Source: BJHL01 sp040378885 (GTDB lineage Bacteria; Planctomycetota; Phycisphaerae; Phycisphaerales; UBA1924). Taken from it: a stretch of 64,000 bases of DNA. The translations under genes were made by a program, and so were the position numbers. Location: positions 1 to 64,000 of the forward strand of contig JBKDAN010000034.1 in assembly GCA_046316615.1 (NCBI GenBank), in the 5' to 3' direction. Each line of letters opens with the position of its first letter. Positions within the stretch are counted from its first letter, which is position 1. Positions 9,611 to 19,493 of the stretch are shown piece after piece. Under the pieces are notes generated by a model, which made no database searches, had not been told where the DNA came from, and saw nothing but the letters and a program-made list of their open reading frames with translations.

Positions 9611-9645
9611 AAGGCCCCGGCGTTCATGACGCCGGGGCCTTTCTT
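9611..9645. terminator. Bidirectional terminator between speA and sppA
   Basis: Perfect 12-base stem AAGGCCCCGGCG / CGCCGGGGCCTT with loop TTCATGA, followed by TTCTTT on the plus strand and preceded by an A-rich stretch that serves the minus strand. It lies between two converging genes. Confidence 0.9.
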
Positions 9646-9673
9646 TACAATCACATCAACCTGCGACAGTCGA

Positions 9674-11527
9674 TCACTTGCGGAAGATCAGGGCCTTGGG
9701 GCTCATGAGCAGCACCTTGCCTTCGCGCATCTGCATGTAACCGTTGATCTGCGGTTCCAGTTGCTTGAACGCGCGATCGCCCACGACTGCCTGGATCATG
9801 CCCATGAGCTGAGCTTGGCCGATGGCGGCGTGACCGGCGGGGGCCTTCATGCCGGGCACCTTCACCATGCCGCCAAAGGTTTCTTCCAGCACATCCGCGA
9901 AGGAGCGCGGGGCGGGGTAGTGCATCACGTCGAAGTCTTCGAGATCAAGGTTCTTGGCCAGGTCCGTCAGCACGACATCAAGCCCACCGATGGCATCCGC
10001 CATCTTGAGGTCGATGGCCTTGTCGCCCGTGAACAGGCGGCCCTCGGCGGTCTTGGAGAGGTCAATGCCCTTGCGGCCGGCGCTGACTCGGCTGGTGAAC
10101 TGCTCGTAGGTCTCCGTCATCTTCACGCGCACTTCGTCGCGCTGGGCATCGGTCCAGACCTTCTCGCTCGCGAACATGTCCGCCTTGGGGCCGCGGCCGC
10201 GGCCCACCACGTTGACCTTCAGCTTGTCGTACAGCTCGCCCATGGCGATCTTGCCGCCGACCACGCCGATCGAACCGACGATGCTGGAGGGATTGACATA
10301 GATCTTGTCGCCCGCGACGGCGATGTAGTAGCCGCCGCTGGCCGCCATGCCGCCCACGCTCACCCACACGGGCTTCTTTTCCGCGAGGCGACGGACACCC
10401 TGCCAGATCACTTCGCTGGCGGTTGCGCTGCCGCCGGGGCTGTCGATGCGGACGATGACGCCGCGGATTTCATCTTCCTTGCGAATGTCTTCCAGAGCCT
10501 TGCGAACGGTGCGGCTGCCGACGTTGCCGCCGCCGCCCATCAGGCCGCCGGCAGTGCTGTCGCCATCGACAATTGCGCCATCGATGTGCACGACGGCGAT
10601 GGTGGGGCCGGTGGGCGTGTAGTCAGGCGTTTCGCCCAGCTTCATAAGCAGCGCGAAGGGGTTGCTCATGTCCATCTGCGCCGCGTCGTCGTGATCGAGC
10701 AGATCGTTGCGCCACGAGATCGGCTTGTCGTATGCGGTCTTGAGGTGCGCGGTCAGTTGGGGCAGGTCAATGACGCTGTCGATCAGGTTGGCGTCCTTGG
10801 CTTCCTGCGAATCCGCCAGCCACAGCTTTTCCATGGCGGTGTCGAGCTGCTTGTCGGTCAGTTCGCGCCCGCGGAGCATGGGCCCGCGAATGTTGGCGTA
10901 CATGCTGTCGAGCAGTCCTTCGATGTTCTGGCTCCACTGGGGGCTGGGGGCGTTGCGAGCCATCTGCTCGCTCGCGCCCTTGTAGTCGCCGACCTGCACG
11001 TAGTCCGCCTGCAGGCCCGCCCACTTGAGCGTGTCGGCGAGGAACATCTCTTCCATGTACAGACCGGGCATGCTGACGGGTGCGCCGGTCTGCGCGATGA
11101 CTTCATCGCACGCGGCGCCCAGCATCAGTTCCACCGTGCCGTAGGCGTCGGCGAGCAGGTGCACCTTCTTACCCTTGCCGCGAATCTCGCGGATGGCGGC
11201 GGAGATCTCTTCGACTTGTGTCGCGCCCATTTCGGCATCGCGCATCTGGATGATGATGCCATCGAGCGTGTCATCATCGCCCACGCCCTTGATGGCGGTC
11301 ACGACATCCTGCAGCGTGTGCGAGTCGTTGCTGCCGAAGATCAGGCCCATCTCCTCGGGGCGGTCCTTGAGCGCGCCTTCGAGTTCGAGGGTGGCGATGC
11401 GGGCCTTCGCAACACCTTCCTGCGCCCACGCCGTGGGAACTGCCGAACAGGCTGCCACCGCCAGAAGCATGCACACGCTGCCGCACCGCACGCGAGAAAT
11501 TGAGACGTTGTTCACAAAGCGCTCCAT
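9674..11527 (-). CDS. sppA: Signal peptide peptidase SppA, double-domain type
   Basis: 617 residues with an N-terminal signal sequence (about residues 16-36). SppA is a serine/lysine protease that degrades leftover signal peptides at the membrane. It has the two-domain 67-kDa layout: the catalytic Lys in the first half (K183, in VGDYKGAS) and the catalytic Ser in the second half (S397, in GGMAASGGYYIA), as in E. coli SppA. The stretch GVIVRIDSPGGSATAS and the loop SSIVGSIGVVGG are family hallmarks. The insert GGLMGGGG near residues 327-334 is glycine-rich and unusual. The gene converges with speA and shares its terminator; upstream lies a transglutaminase-like gene on the same strand, 157 bases away. 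Confidence 0.93.
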   Translation of the reverse strand: MERFVNNVSISRVRCGSVCMLLAVAACSAVPTAWAQEGVAKARIATLELEGALKDRPEEMGLIFGSNDSHTLQDVVTAIKGVGDDDTLDGIIIQMRDAEMGATQVEEISAAIREIRGKGKKVHLLADAYGTVELMLGAACDEVIAQTGAPVSMPGLYMEEMFLADTLKWAGLQADYVQVGDYKGASEQMARNAPSPQWSQNIEGLLDSMYANIRGPMLRGRELTDKQLDTAMEKLWLADSQEAKDANLIDSVIDLPQLTAHLKTAYDKPISWRNDLLDHDDAAQMDMSNPFALLMKLGETPDYTPTGPTIAVVHIDGAIVDGDSTAGGLMGGGGNVGSRTVRKALEDIRKEDEIRGVIVRIDSPGGSATASEVIWQGVRRLAEKKPVWVSVGGMAASGGYYIAVAGDKIYVNPSSIVGSIGVVGGKIAMGELYDKLKVNVVGRGRGPKADMFASEKVWTDAQRDEVRVKMTETYEQFTSRVSAGRKGIDLSKTAEGRLFTGDKAIDLKMADAIGGLDVVLTDLAKNLDLEDFDVMHYPAPRSFADVLEETFGGMVKVPGMKAPAGHAAIGQAQLMGMIQAVVGDRAFKQLEPQINGYMQMREGKVLLMSPKALIFRK

Positions 11528-11684
11528 GAAGTGACTTCACATCAACGGCTCGTCGCCCGACGAGTCCGTCGCCAACCCTGCCGACCGCGCAGCCTGTCAC
11601 GAGGCTCCGTTCCCGGCCGTTTCATTGTTCGATATCGGCCAATCACCGTTTCGGCAACTGCTCGAAATTGCCTGCCGCCGCCCG

Positions 11685-13211
11685 TCAATCCCCTAGTTTG
11701 TCTTTCTTCTTCTCTTCCTTGCGGCCCGGCGTGCCTGGCTTGAGCTCTTCCGTCGCCCGTCGCGGCACGTCCGTCGCGTGGAAGCTGATGGTCATCTCAA
11801 TATCCGCCGGTGCCTTGGGCGTGACGAACCAGCCCCAGAAGGCCGCGATGCCGTACGTCGCCACATCGGTGGGCGGATGGTACTGGAGCGCGAAGGGAAC
11901 CAGCTCCATCGTGCTTTCGGTCGTGCCGAACCACTTCCATGTTGTGTTCATCTTGGGCGGGCGCGGCGCGCTGCGACGCATTTTGAAGATGTCGATCGGC
12001 ACCCAGTTGATTGTGTGCTGCGCTTCGTCGTACACGCAGAACTCCACCCACGCCCGCAGGCCCTTGCTGCCGCCGCGATCGTCGAGGAAGCGGTCGCCAT
12101 CGGCCTGCGCTTCGAGCCCGATGACGGCCCGCGCGGGGATGCCGGCTTGCTTAAGCATCGCCACCAGCAGCACGACCATGTCGTGCTCGCTGCCGCGCCC
12201 GCGCTCGAGCGTGACGCTGGGCGGCTGGATTTCCAGACCCATCGTCTTGCCCGTGCCCTTTTGACTCACCTGCCCGTCGCCGCTGGGCTGCACGTTGCGC
12301 CACACTTTGCCGGTGATGACTTTGGCCACCTGCACCAGCGGCACACTCTTGATGTCTTTGATGCCTTCTTCGCCGAGCCACGCCGTCAGCGTCGCTTCCA
12401 GCACCTTGGGGTCATAGTCCTTCACTTCGCCTTCGCGCGTCAGCCCGCGCTCGATAAACGTCTGCGGCTTGAGCGCGCTGGCCGCTTCTTCGGGCCAGAT
12501 GCGGGGCCAAGGGACCAGCATCGCTGCTTTTTCGTTGAATGCCAGCTCGTACGAGCGCACCGGCATCTCGAGCTCGAGCTTCACTTCGCGAAATGCGCGG
12601 TCGCCTTCTTCTCGCACGTAGACCCACTTGGCGAGCTGCACGCCCGCGGGGTAGCCCATCAGCACTTCAGGCTGCCCGTCCACCACGCGATCGCCGACGT
12701 AGAAGCGTCCGCGGTACCCAAGCGTGCCCATGCCCCGCTCGGGCCACTCCACGACTTCACCCAGCAGATCACTGCCCGCTGTGCGCGGCACCATGGGGAA
12801 AATCATGGCGACAGAGTCGATCACCAAGTCGGTCTGTTCCTTGTCAGATGCGGGCACTGTCGGCACGGGGTCCGTGGGCGTGCCGGGGTTCTTGGGTTTG
12901 CCGTCAGGCCTGCCGGGCAGGCCCGGCGTGTTGTTGACCCGGGCCTTGGCCTTCACCTGTGACATCGCCGTCACGCTGATCTTCAGCAGCGTGTCACGCG
13001 ACTTGCCTCGCACCACGTACTCACCGACTTTGGGCGAGCCTTCGGTGCCGGGCGCGGTGGGGGGTGTCGCGGGTGTGTCGGGCTGCATCGCCGGAGCGGG
13101 CTGCGTCTTGCCGCTCTTGGGACGGCTCGTCTGGGCCCATGCCTGCGACCCGCTCATCGCCAGACCGCTGCACAACACAACACTCAAGACCCTTCGTGCA
13201 TTGATGAACAT
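11685..13211 (-). CDS. Secreted transglutaminase-like protein without catalytic Cys and His
   Basis: 508 residues from the ATG at 13211, which has GGAG seven bases upstream; an ATG two codons earlier is too close to that site. Signal peptide ends near QAWAQ. Then comes a Pro/Lys-rich linker and a long beta-rich region. Residues about 290-410 match the transglutaminase core by pattern: ...GSEHDMVVLLVAMLKQAGIP corresponds to the usual G-x-C-x2-x-A-x-L-L...GIPAR motif, but the catalytic Cys position is E342. The His of H-A-W-V-E is R386 (LRAWVEF), while the Asp of W-V-P-x-D is kept (D407). The fold is therefore probably a scaffold or binding module. The C terminus is Lys-rich (KEEKKKDKLGD). Confidence 0.75.
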   Translation of the reverse strand: MFINARRVLSVVLCSGLAMSGSQAWAQTSRPKSGKTQPAPAMQPDTPATPPTAPGTEGSPKVGEYVVRGKSRDTLLKISVTAMSQVKAKARVNNTPGLPGRPDGKPKNPGTPTDPVPTVPASDKEQTDLVIDSVAMIFPMVPRTAGSDLLGEVVEWPERGMGTLGYRGRFYVGDRVVDGQPEVLMGYPAGVQLAKWVYVREEGDRAFREVKLELEMPVRSYELAFNEKAAMLVPWPRIWPEEAASALKPQTFIERGLTREGEVKDYDPKVLEATLTAWLGEEGIKDIKSVPLVQVAKVITGKVWRNVQPSGDGQVSQKGTGKTMGLEIQPPSVTLERGRGSEHDMVVLLVAMLKQAGIPARAVIGLEAQADGDRFLDDRGGSKGLRAWVEFCVYDEAQHTINWVPIDIFKMRRSAPRPPKMNTTWKWFGTTESTMELVPFALQYHPPTDVATYGIAAFWGWFVTPKAPADIEMTISFHATDVPRRATEELKPGTPGRKEEKKKDKLGD

Positions 13212-13317
13212 CTTCATGCTCCGGTTCCTGCCCCACGCCCTCTTAGTGAGATAGACGCCCGACTGACGGTATGGTCACGCGGTGGCCGCCGCATTTTCAC
13301 CACGTACACTGCCACGC

Positions 13318-14997
13318 ATGGCCAGCAAGCCCAACAACAAAAAGACCGTCCGTCACGCCCCCAACTCGCGCGACAAGAAGCCGCCCATGGCCAAAAAGCC
13401 GCGCGGTAAAGCCAACAAGCACAAATCCGCTCCCGCTCTGCCCCCTCCGCCTCCCGTGCAGCTCCCCTCGGGTAGCACGCGCGTGGAGAAGGACACGATG
13501 GGGGAGATGCCCGTGCCTGCCGATGTCCTCTACGGCGCAAGCACGCAGCGTGCGGTGCTGAACTTCCCGGTCAGCGGCCGCCCCGTGCCTGAGAGCGTCA
13601 TCAAGGCGTATGCGATTCTCAAGGCCAGCTGCGCCCGCGTCAATCTCAAGCTTGGTCGCTTGAGCAGTGAACGTGCTGGCGCGATCATCGAGGCTTGCCG
13701 CGAGATTGAAGATGGGTTGTCTGCGTTTGGCGGCATTCCCAAGCACTTCCCGGTTGACATCTTTCAGACCGGCAGCGGCACCAGTACCAACATGAACGCG
13801 AATGAGGTGATCGCCAACATCATCTGCATTCGCCGCCATGCGCCCATTGGCAGCAGCAAGAACAAAGACTACATCACCGCCGGCGGCGTGCACCCCAACG
13901 ACCACGTCAACATGGGCCAGAGCAGCAACGACACCTTCCCGACGGCGATGCACATCGCGGCGGCGAAGATGCTGCACGAAGAACTGCTCCCCGCGCTGGA
14001 TCGCGTTGCGACAGAACTTGAGGCCAAGGCCAGGGCGTGGGACAAGCTCGTCAAGATCGGCCGCACGCACCTTGCGGATGCCACGCCGATTCGCTTGGGC
14101 CAGGAGTTCAGCGGCTACGCCAGCCAGGTTCGCCACGCGCAGGAGCGCGTGCACCGCGCGTTGCACACGCTGAGCGAACTCGCCATCGGCGGCACTGCCG
14201 TCGGCACAGGCATCAACGCCCACGAAGAGTTCGGCAAGATGGTCGCGGCGGAACTCACACGCACCACGGGCGTGCACTTCCGCGAAGCCCAGAATCACTT
14301 TGAAGCCCAGCACGCCAAAGACGCTTACGTCGAAGCCAGCGGCGTCCTCAAAACCATCGCCGTCAGCCTCAGCAAGATCGCCAACGACATCCGCTGGCTG
14401 GGCAGTGGCCCGCGCTGCGGTATCGGTGAGCTTGTCCTTCCCGCTGTGCAGCCCGGCTCATCGATCATGCCGGGCAAGGTCAATCCCGTCATTTGCGAAG
14501 CGATGATCATGGTCTGCTGCCAGGTCGTCGGCAACGACGCGGCAGTCACCTACGGCGGCTTCGGCGGCGTCGGCAGCCTGCTTGATCTCAACGTCGCCAT
14601 GCCCATGATGGCCGCCAACCTGCTCGACAGCATCCACCTGCTCAGCCGGGCGTGTCACATGTTCGACCAGAACCTGCTTCGCGCTCACAACGGCGACGCA
14701 AGCACGGGCCTGCCGCCAAGCCCCGGCCTGCTGCCCGACGAAGCTCGCTGCAAGAGCCTCATCGAAGGCAGCCTCGCAATGTGCACCAGCCTCGTGCCCG
14801 TCATTGGCTACGACGCCAGCGCGGCACTCGCCAAGAACGCCTTCAAGCAGGGCAAGACCGTCCGCCAACTCGCCTACGAAACCGTCGTCGGCACCAAGGA
14901 CATCAACGGCAAGACCATCACCAAGGAAGACATCGATAGCTACCTCAACCCCTGGAGCATGACGCTCCCGGGCGGCGAAGGCAGCGCAGGCGGCTGA
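13318..14997 (+). CDS. fumC: Class II fumarate hydratase with a basic, proline-rich N-terminal extension
   Basis: 559 residues. FumC interconverts fumarate and L-malate in the citric acid cycle as a homotetramer without iron. Motifs: TGSGTSTNMNANEV, GGVHPNDHVNMGQSSNDTFP, GRTHLADATPIRLGQE and the signature GSSIMPGKVNP. The core starts at about residue 54 (TRVEKDTMGEMPVPADVLYG); the preceding residues are Lys-, Arg- and Pro-rich and are not part of normal FumC, which has about 460-470 residues. Even starting at the later ATG (13387) leaves part of the extension. Upstream, the transglutaminase-like gene is transcribed divergently. Aspartase was considered, but the PNDHVNMGQ and Q-x-F-S-G-Y patterns fit fumarase better. 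Confidence 0.93.
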   Translation: MASKPNNKKTVRHAPNSRDKKPPMAKKPRGKANKHKSAPALPPPPPVQLPSGSTRVEKDTMGEMPVPADVLYGASTQRAVLNFPVSGRPVPESVIKAYAILKASCARVNLKLGRLSSERAGAIIEACREIEDGLSAFGGIPKHFPVDIFQTGSGTSTNMNANEVIANIICIRRHAPIGSSKNKDYITAGGVHPNDHVNMGQSSNDTFPTAMHIAAAKMLHEELLPALDRVATELEAKARAWDKLVKIGRTHLADATPIRLGQEFSGYASQVRHAQERVHRALHTLSELAIGGTAVGTGINAHEEFGKMVAAELTRTTGVHFREAQNHFEAQHAKDAYVEASGVLKTIAVSLSKIANDIRWLGSGPRCGIGELVLPAVQPGSSIMPGKVNPVICEAMIMVCCQVVGNDAAVTYGGFGGVGSLLDLNVAMPMMAANLLDSIHLLSRACHMFDQNLLRAHNGDASTGLPPSPGLLPDEARCKSLIEGSLAMCTSLVPVIGYDASAALAKNAFKQGKTVRQLAYETVVGTKDINGKTITKEDIDSYLNPWSMTLPGGEGSAGG

Positions 14998-15086
14998 ATT
15001 TGTAATGGGGTCGGCCGCTCCGTCGGGGCCGCCGTACTTCTTGCATCTCCGCTCTCACTTCATTCATTCACCTCGTGCGAGCGCCC

Positions 15087-16454
15087 ATGCCCTTCTTTGC
15101 CTTCTGTACAACTCTCTTCCTCAGCCTCGCGACGCAGCACACCACCGTCGACGTCAGCCCCAACAGCGTCGAAGTCACCGACGCCGATGTCGCTGCATTC
15201 ATCGCCGTGCTTGAGAAGCACGAAACCGACCCTGTCGGTCTCGGCGATGGTGAGAACGGCTTCACACCCATCCTCTTGCAGCGCGATGCCTTCACCGCCT
15301 TCATCGCGCCGCCTCCGCTCGGAGATGACGCCAACCCCGGCTCGCGCGAACGCCCCAAAGCCACGGTCAAGGCCCTGATGAACGGCTGGAAGCAGCCGCG
15401 TCACGGCGTCATCTACTTCATGCAAGGTACCTACGACGCCGCCATCCGCGGCCCCTATGAACAGATCGACTGGGGCGGCGTTTCGCGCGATCGTCCACTC
15501 ATCTTCGCCGCCGATCCGCAGGCCACCGAGCGCCCGCTCTTCCGCATCCCTGACAACGAGTCCTTCGGCCTCCGCATCGCCGACACGTCGCACATCCGCA
15601 TCCAAGGCCTCGCCTTCGACTGCATCGAGCGCCAGCAAGCCGCCATCGACATCGCCGGCACTGCCGACGACATTCTCATCGAAGACTGCGTCATGAAGGG
15701 CGGCACCGTCGGTGTTCGTATTCAGGGCCTTGACGGCCGCGTTGGCGCTGTCACCATCCGCCGCAACATCATCGAAGGTCAGCGCAACGCCGAGAGCCAC
15801 AGCCAAGGCATCTACGTCAGCAACGCCTCACGCGTCACCATCGATGCCAACGTCTTCTGGAACACCGGCAATCGCGACATGTTCTCGCAAGGCATGTACC
15901 TCGTGCATGATTCGCTCAGCGAGCGCATCGTCCGCCGTAACTGGGTCGGAGATCCCGGCTTCGCGGGCGTCCAAGCACGCGGCGGCACCTATGCCGTCTA
16001 CGACAACGTCTTCGACCGCTGTGGCAACGCCATCGGCATTGGCCACCCTATGGGCATCGGTCACGACGCCAACGGCAAGTTCACGAACAATCTCATTCTC
16101 AATCCCAAGACGCCCGGCTGGGGCATCGCGCTGCAGAACATGAACAAAACGCTCGTGAGCGACAACCTGTTCTTTGCCCCCGAAGGCTTCGGCTACATGT
16201 TCATTCGCGAAAATCCCAGCACCGCCGGCGACGTGCGCGACAACCGCGGCTACGGCTTTGAGCATTTCATCTTCATCTCCAACCCCGCGCCAACCAATGA
16301 AAAATTCGCGGACAACGGCAACGCCCTTATGCGTGCCGTCGAGGTTCCTCGCGCGCCATGGAATGTCCTGCGAACAAGAGCCTTGCGCCAATGGGGCTAC
16401 GACCATCAGGCAGACCAGTTTGTGCGTGCGGTCGAGCGTCTCAACCCTTGGTGA
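15087..16454 (+). CDS. Secreted right-handed beta-helix protein
   Basis: 455 residues from the ATG at 15087; a GTG at 15075 gives four more. The N terminus MPFFAFCTTLFLSLATQ is a short signal peptide. From about residue 90 the sequence shows repeated short strands of the kind that wind a parallel beta-helix: IRIQGLAFDC, ILIEDCVMKGG, VTIRRNIIEGQ, VTIDANVFWN, YAVYDNVFDRC, FTNNLILNP, LVSDNLFFAP. The opening GSRERPKATVKALMNGW resembles the start of polysaccharide lyases and glycosidases of this fold. No catalytic set can be assigned by eye. Likely periplasmic or secreted and acting on a polysaccharide, by inference from the fold only. Confidence 0.8.
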   Translation: MPFFAFCTTLFLSLATQHTTVDVSPNSVEVTDADVAAFIAVLEKHETDPVGLGDGENGFTPILLQRDAFTAFIAPPPLGDDANPGSRERPKATVKALMNGWKQPRHGVIYFMQGTYDAAIRGPYEQIDWGGVSRDRPLIFAADPQATERPLFRIPDNESFGLRIADTSHIRIQGLAFDCIERQQAAIDIAGTADDILIEDCVMKGGTVGVRIQGLDGRVGAVTIRRNIIEGQRNAESHSQGIYVSNASRVTIDANVFWNTGNRDMFSQGMYLVHDSLSERIVRRNWVGDPGFAGVQARGGTYAVYDNVFDRCGNAIGIGHPMGIGHDANGKFTNNLILNPKTPGWGIALQNMNKTLVSDNLFFAPEGFGYMFIRENPSTAGDVRDNRGYGFEHFIFISNPAPTNEKFADNGNALMRAVEVPRAPWNVLRTRALRQWGYDHQADQFVRAVERLNPW

Positions 16455-16616
16455 TTGTTTGGCGATTCCAACCAATGACCCCGTGTGAACGCCGAACCTC
16501 ACATCTTGTCGTAACCAAGGTGTAACCTACACGAAAACCCTTCGCCCGCAACGTCGGGCGTTGTCCGTTGGCCCACCCACGTTCGTCACGTGCGTCGCCA
16601 TCGCTGGAGTTCTCGC

Positions 16617-19391
16617 ATGCATCGGTTCACTCGCGTCCTCGTCGCTCTCTCCATCGCTCCCCTCACCTTGACCCTCGCCGCAGGCACCGCCCTGGGCATG
16701 GACGACAAGGCCCCAGCCGCCGCCGCCGCTCACACTCCCGGCGCGTGGGCAAGCAACCCCGTCACCAGCGTCGAAGGCATCACCGAGTACCGCCTCCCCA
16801 ACGGCCTGCGCGTCCTGCTCTTCCCCGATGCCAGCAGCGCCAACGTCACCGTCAATATCACCTACTTCGTCGGCAGCCGCCACGAAGGGCGCGGCGAAAA
16901 GGGCATGGCTCACTTGCTCGAGCACATGGTCTTCAAAGGCACGCCCACGCACGATGACGTGTGGAAGCTCCTGCAGGAACACGGCGCCCAGTTCAACGGC
17001 ACCACGTGGCTCGACCGCACCAACTACTACGAAACCCTCGTCGCCAACGACAAGAACCTCGAGTTCGCCCTGCGCCTCGAGGCTGATCGCATGATGAACT
17101 CGAACATCAAGGAAGAAGACCTGCGCAGCGAAATGACCGTCGTGCGCAACGAGTTCGAAATGGGTGAAAACAACCCCATGCAGATCATGATGAAGAACCT
17201 TGCCGCCAAGGCCTATACCTGGCACCCCTACGGCAACAGCACCATCGGCAACCGCGCCGACATCGAGCGCGTCCCCGCCAGCAACCTCAAGAAGTTCTAC
17301 CAGCAGTACTACCGCCCCGACAACGCCATGCTCGTCGTTGCCGGCAAGTTTGAGCCCGCCACAGCGCTCTCGATGGTCGACAAGTACTTCGCCGGACTCA
17401 AGGGGCCCAACATCCCCATGAGCGAGACCTACACCGATGAACCCGTGCAGGACGGCCCGCGCTTCTTCGAAGTGCGCCGTGAAGGCAGTCAGGCCAGCAT
17501 CGGCTTCTTCTACCACACGCCCGCCGGCGGCCACGAAGATGCCGTCGCTGTTGAACTGCTTGCCGACGTGCTGGGCAATCGCCCCAGCGGCCGTCTCTAC
17601 AAGGCGCTCGTTGAAGGTGGCTACGCCGCCAGCGTCAGCGTCTTCCCCATCGGCGCCAAAGAACGCGGCAGCCTCTTCGCCATCGCCACGCTCAAGAGTG
17701 GTCAAGACCCCAAGAAGGCTCACGAAGTCGCCCAGTCCGTTCTCGAAAGCCTCGCTGCCAACCCCATCACCGACGAAGAAGTCGAACGCGCTCGCACGAG
17801 CTGGATCAGCTCCTTCAAGGTCGCGATGGCCGACAGCAACCGCATCGGCGTTGATTTGACCGACTACGCCGCCACGGGCGACTGGCGCCTGATGTTCCTC
17901 AATCGCGATCGCGCCAAGGCCGCGACCACCGCTGATGTGCAGCGCGTCGCGCAGGCTTATCTCATCGAGAACAACCGCACCAGCGGCATGTTCATTCCTA
18001 CTAGTGGTGCGGCCCGCGCCATCATTCCCGCCGCGCCCGACGTCAACAGCTTGGTGAAGGACTACCAGAGCACCGAGCAGACCGCGCAGGGCGAAGCCTT
18101 TGACGCCACCCCCAAGGGCATCGAAGCTCGCGTCAAGCGCAGCCAGCCCATGCCCAACGTCGAACTCGCCCTGCTCCCCAAGGAGAATCGCGGCGACGCC
18201 GTCAGCGTCAGCATGACCATCCGCTTCGGCGATGAGAAGTCCCTTCTCGGCAAGCGCGTGCAGGCCAGCACCCTCGGCGGCCTCATGCGTCGCGGTGCGG
18301 GCAACATGTCCTACCAGCAGATCAGCGACGAGATCGAAAAGCTCCAGAGCGTCGTCGGCATCGCCAGCCAGCAGGGCGTGCTGAATGTCAACATCACCAG
18401 CGACCGCGCCAACCTGGGCAAGGTCCTCGCACTCGTCAAGACCATGCTCCGCGAACCCACCTTCCCCCTGGCTGAGTTCGACACCATGATCAAGGAACGC
18501 ATCGCAGGCATCGAAGCTGGCCTGACCAACCCGCAGGCGCTCGGGCCCAACGCCATGCAGCGCGCGTCCGCTCCCTTCCCCAAGGATTCATACTTCTACG
18601 TCCCCACGCTCGAAGAGCAGATCGCCGACATCCGCGCCACCACGCTCGACAGCGTCAAGGCCTACTACAACAACCTCGTCGGTCCTGCGAAGGTCGAAGT
18701 CGCTGTGGTCGGTGACTTCGACGAGAGCGAAGCCACTGCCAAGATCGGCGACATCTTCACCGGCTGGCAACCCAAGGGCGAGTACAAGCGCGTCGCTCGT
18801 CCGTACCTCAAGAACCTCCGCGGCTCTGAAACCGTCGCGACCCCCGACAAGCCCATGGCCATGGTCATGATGGCCAGCGTGCTCGAAATGGACGACAAGG
18901 ATTCCGACGCGGTCGCTCTCAACTTCGCCAACTACGTGCTGGGCGGCAACGCCAACTCACGCCTGCTCGATCGCCTCCGCCAGCGCGATGGTCTCTCCTA
19001 CGGCGCAGGTTCGTTCTTCACCGTCAGCTCGCTCGACAAGGTCGCTCCGCTGGGTGGCTACGCCATCTGCGCCGCTCCCAACGCCGAGAAGGCTCTCGCC
19101 GCGATGAAGGAAGAGTTCACCAAGTGGATCGATGCCGGCATCACGCAGGAAGAACTCGACAAGGGCAAGGAAGCTTACAAGCTCGACTACCTCACGAGCC
19201 TTAGCGACGACGGCAACGTCGCCGGCACGCTCGCCAGCTACCTCTTCCTTGACCGGACCATGATGTGGGACCAGGAAGACCTCGACAAGACCGCCGCTCT
19301 CACGGTGGACCAAGTCAACGACGCCATCAAGCGCCGCATGAAGTCCGCCGAATTCCGCGCCATCATCGCTGGTGATGTTCGCAAGGAGTGA
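16617..19391 (+). CDS. Secreted M16 family zinc protease, two M16 modules
   Basis: 924 residues from the ATG at 16617, with signal peptide (cleavage near GTALGMDD). The first M16 module has the inverted zinc motif HLLEH (H99, E102, H103) with the third ligand E179 in VVRNEF, 76 residues later as in pitrilysin-type proteases. The second module (about residues 500-920) lacks HxxEH, as in other M16 pairs where it only closes the chamber; it has the R/Y pattern of the inactive half (NSRLLDRLRQRDGLSYGAG). M16 enzymes degrade peptides inside a closed chamber. The gene is a single unit: a terminator follows its stop by 37 bases. Confidence 0.93.
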   Translation: MHRFTRVLVALSIAPLTLTLAAGTALGMDDKAPAAAAAHTPGAWASNPVTSVEGITEYRLPNGLRVLLFPDASSANVTVNITYFVGSRHEGRGEKGMAHLLEHMVFKGTPTHDDVWKLLQEHGAQFNGTTWLDRTNYYETLVANDKNLEFALRLEADRMMNSNIKEEDLRSEMTVVRNEFEMGENNPMQIMMKNLAAKAYTWHPYGNSTIGNRADIERVPASNLKKFYQQYYRPDNAMLVVAGKFEPATALSMVDKYFAGLKGPNIPMSETYTDEPVQDGPRFFEVRREGSQASIGFFYHTPAGGHEDAVAVELLADVLGNRPSGRLYKALVEGGYAASVSVFPIGAKERGSLFAIATLKSGQDPKKAHEVAQSVLESLAANPITDEEVERARTSWISSFKVAMADSNRIGVDLTDYAATGDWRLMFLNRDRAKAATTADVQRVAQAYLIENNRTSGMFIPTSGAARAIIPAAPDVNSLVKDYQSTEQTAQGEAFDATPKGIEARVKRSQPMPNVELALLPKENRGDAVSVSMTIRFGDEKSLLGKRVQASTLGGLMRRGAGNMSYQQISDEIEKLQSVVGIASQQGVLNVNITSDRANLGKVLALVKTMLREPTFPLAEFDTMIKERIAGIEAGLTNPQALGPNAMQRASAPFPKDSYFYVPTLEEQIADIRATTLDSVKAYYNNLVGPAKVEVAVVGDFDESEATAKIGDIFTGWQPKGEYKRVARPYLKNLRGSETVATPDKPMAMVMMASVLEMDDKDSDAVALNFANYVLGGNANSRLLDRLRQRDGLSYGAGSFFTVSSLDKVAPLGGYAICAAPNAEKALAAMKEEFTKWIDAGITQEELDKGKEAYKLDYLTSLSDDGNVAGTLASYLFLDRTMMWDQEDLDKTAALTVDQVNDAIKRRMKSAEFRAIIAGDVRKE

Positions 19392-19428
19392 TCGCTTCAC
19401 TCTGCTGACACAGCTACACCACCAAAAG

Positions 19429-19455
19429 ACCCGGCCTAAGGCCGGGTTTTTTCTT
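19429..19455 (+). terminator. Intrinsic terminator of the M16 protease gene
   Basis: Stem ACCCGGCC / GGCCGGGT with loop TAA, followed by TTTTTTCTTT. It begins 37 bases after the stop codon. Confidence 0.92.
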
Positions 19456-19493
19456 TCGCCACCATCATCCGACACACTCGCATCACTACCGAT

